Shown here: positions 63,286 through 64,000 of the stretch, piece by piece
Layout: every line of letters begins with the position of its first letter
Position numbering within the stretch: the stretch's first letter is position 1
Assembly: GCA_009602725.1 (NCBI GenBank)
Contig: WELB01000173.1
Location: 178,339-242,338 of the forward strand
From: Spirogloea muscicola
Taxonomy: Eukaryota > Streptophyta > Zygnematophyceae > Spirogloeales > Spirogloeaceae
Direction: 5' to 3'
DNA: 64,000 nucleotides
Made by a program: the position numbers and the translations under genes
The notes under the pieces: generated by a model
Seen by the model: the letters and a program-made list of their open reading frames with translations, nothing else
The model's database searches: none
Told to the model about the DNA's origin: nothing

Positions 63286-63628
63286 GTAGATACAAATTGC
63301 TGTCCCTCGACCCTATCTTACACATGGGAAGTCTGTATTGACCAACATATTTCTGTGCCCCCTTAATTCTTCATGGTCTCCTTCTTTATGAAGACATAAG
63401 GATGCTGACCGGATAGATCAGACAGAGAACTGCCATGTGATCACTGTGTACAAGTTGACCGAGCCTGGTCAAGGCGACAGCTACTAAGATTGTAGCTATT
63501 GATGAGTATTCTAAGACTCTGCATGGCCTGCTGTACTCCACTGCTAGTATACAAAATGCTAAATCCTGTTCCAAGGAAGTGATGAAGCAAACACCATTGG
63601 TAGAAGACAGATCACAGGAGGAGCTAGC
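63286..63628. other. Convergent intergenic region
   Basis: AT-rich spacer between the TIM21/Coa1-like gene and the second H2B; nothing recognised in it. Confidence 0.6.
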
Positions 63629-63992
63629 CTAGGTGCTAGTGAATTTGGTGACAGCCTTGGTCCCTTCTGACACGGCATGCTTGGCGAGCTCGCCCGGTAG
63701 GATAAGTCGCACTGCAGTCTGAATCTCCCTGGAAGTGATAGTGGGCTTCTTGTTGTACCGGGCAAGCTTAGCCGACTCAGATGCCAGCTTCTGCCAACAA
63801 AAGTGCAGAACTCTATAAGCCTTTGACCAACACTTTGGAGCCGGAAGCAGCAGCAGCTGATAAGAAAGCACACAGACAAACATGGGCTGCTGCAACCTCA
63901 AAACTTACCTCGAAAATGTCATTGATGAACGAGTTCATGATGGACATGGCCTTGCTAGAAATACCAGTGTCAGGATGCACCTGCTTCAGCAC
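63629..63992 (-). CDS. Histone H2B (copy 2), partial
   Basis: Exon 2 (63992-63909) and exon 3 (63790-63629) of an H2B gene; exon 1 lies beyond the window. The encoded protein is identical to copy 1 over these exons ([12 protein letters not shown] ... KFTST). Exon 3 differs from copy 1 at only about three synonymous sites and exon 2 at about seven, but the intervening intron (63791-63908) is unrelated in sequence and length to 52917-53049. Intron positions are conserved. Confidence 0.97.
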
Positions 63993-64000
63993 CTGCACCA

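Overview
The window reads as nuclear DNA of a green alga or a close green-lineage relative (phylum-level call only). The gene set is plant-like: arginine decarboxylase of the plant/SpeA type, a SOUL-domain protein with a probable plastid leader, a plastid Obg GTPase, an RD19/cathepsin F-type protease, glucuronokinase, an ABCD transporter, UPF2 and RBM28/Nop4. Genes are intron-rich with short introns (about 80-250 bp). Every gene whose start is visible begins with a very GC-rich first exon, usually at a GCCGCCATGG-like start, and then drops to roughly balanced composition. All assembly Ns fall in or next to such GC-rich starts.

Layout. 3-4046 (+) arginine decarboxylase, 5' end outside the window; 4883-7044 (-) SOUL protein; 7693-11748 (-) a type-2 diacylglycerol acyltransferase fused behind a duplicated multi-pass membrane module; 15013-21168 (-) RBM28/Nop4; 22673-24350 (-) ankyrin protein; 25383-27241 (+) papain-family protease; 28526-32142 (-) Obg GTPase; 32649-33195 (+) small conserved-looking protein; 36169-41192 (+) ABCD half-transporter; 44112-50406 (+) UPF2; 51435-51746 (-) histone H4; 52449-53211 (+) histone H2B; 53538-55546 (-) glucuronokinase; 60916-63285 (+) TIM21/Coa1-like membrane protein; 63629 to the window end (-) a second H2B.

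Between these genes lies a dense layer of non-LTR retrotransposon (LINE) sequence. There is one long, decayed LINE (56396-60487) with a proline-rich N-terminus, a C2H2 finger, a reverse transcriptase and a C-terminal zinc-knuckle/endonuclease-like domain. There are also many 5'-truncated copies of at least three families (here called A, B and C) and a short repeat here called S. Most 3'UTRs carry the same stem-loop (GGGCTGG / CCAGCCC), and families A and C share a 3' terminal sequence (TCATGCGC..CGCGCCTTCTCTC).

The most striking patterns are these. (1) Every LINE or S copy lies in a 5' gene flank or divergent promoter region, often 100-350 bp before a start codon and pointing the same way as that gene; I see none in introns or in convergent 3'-3' intergenic DNA. 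(2) The acyltransferase has a tandemly duplicated membrane module I cannot name. (3) Four GC-AG introns can be placed confidently by protein reading frame, one of them inside a Walker A motif. (4) LINE copies share an identical 3' module behind different upstream coding sequence. All gene models are reading-frame and motif reconstructions from the sequence; no database search or transcript data was available.
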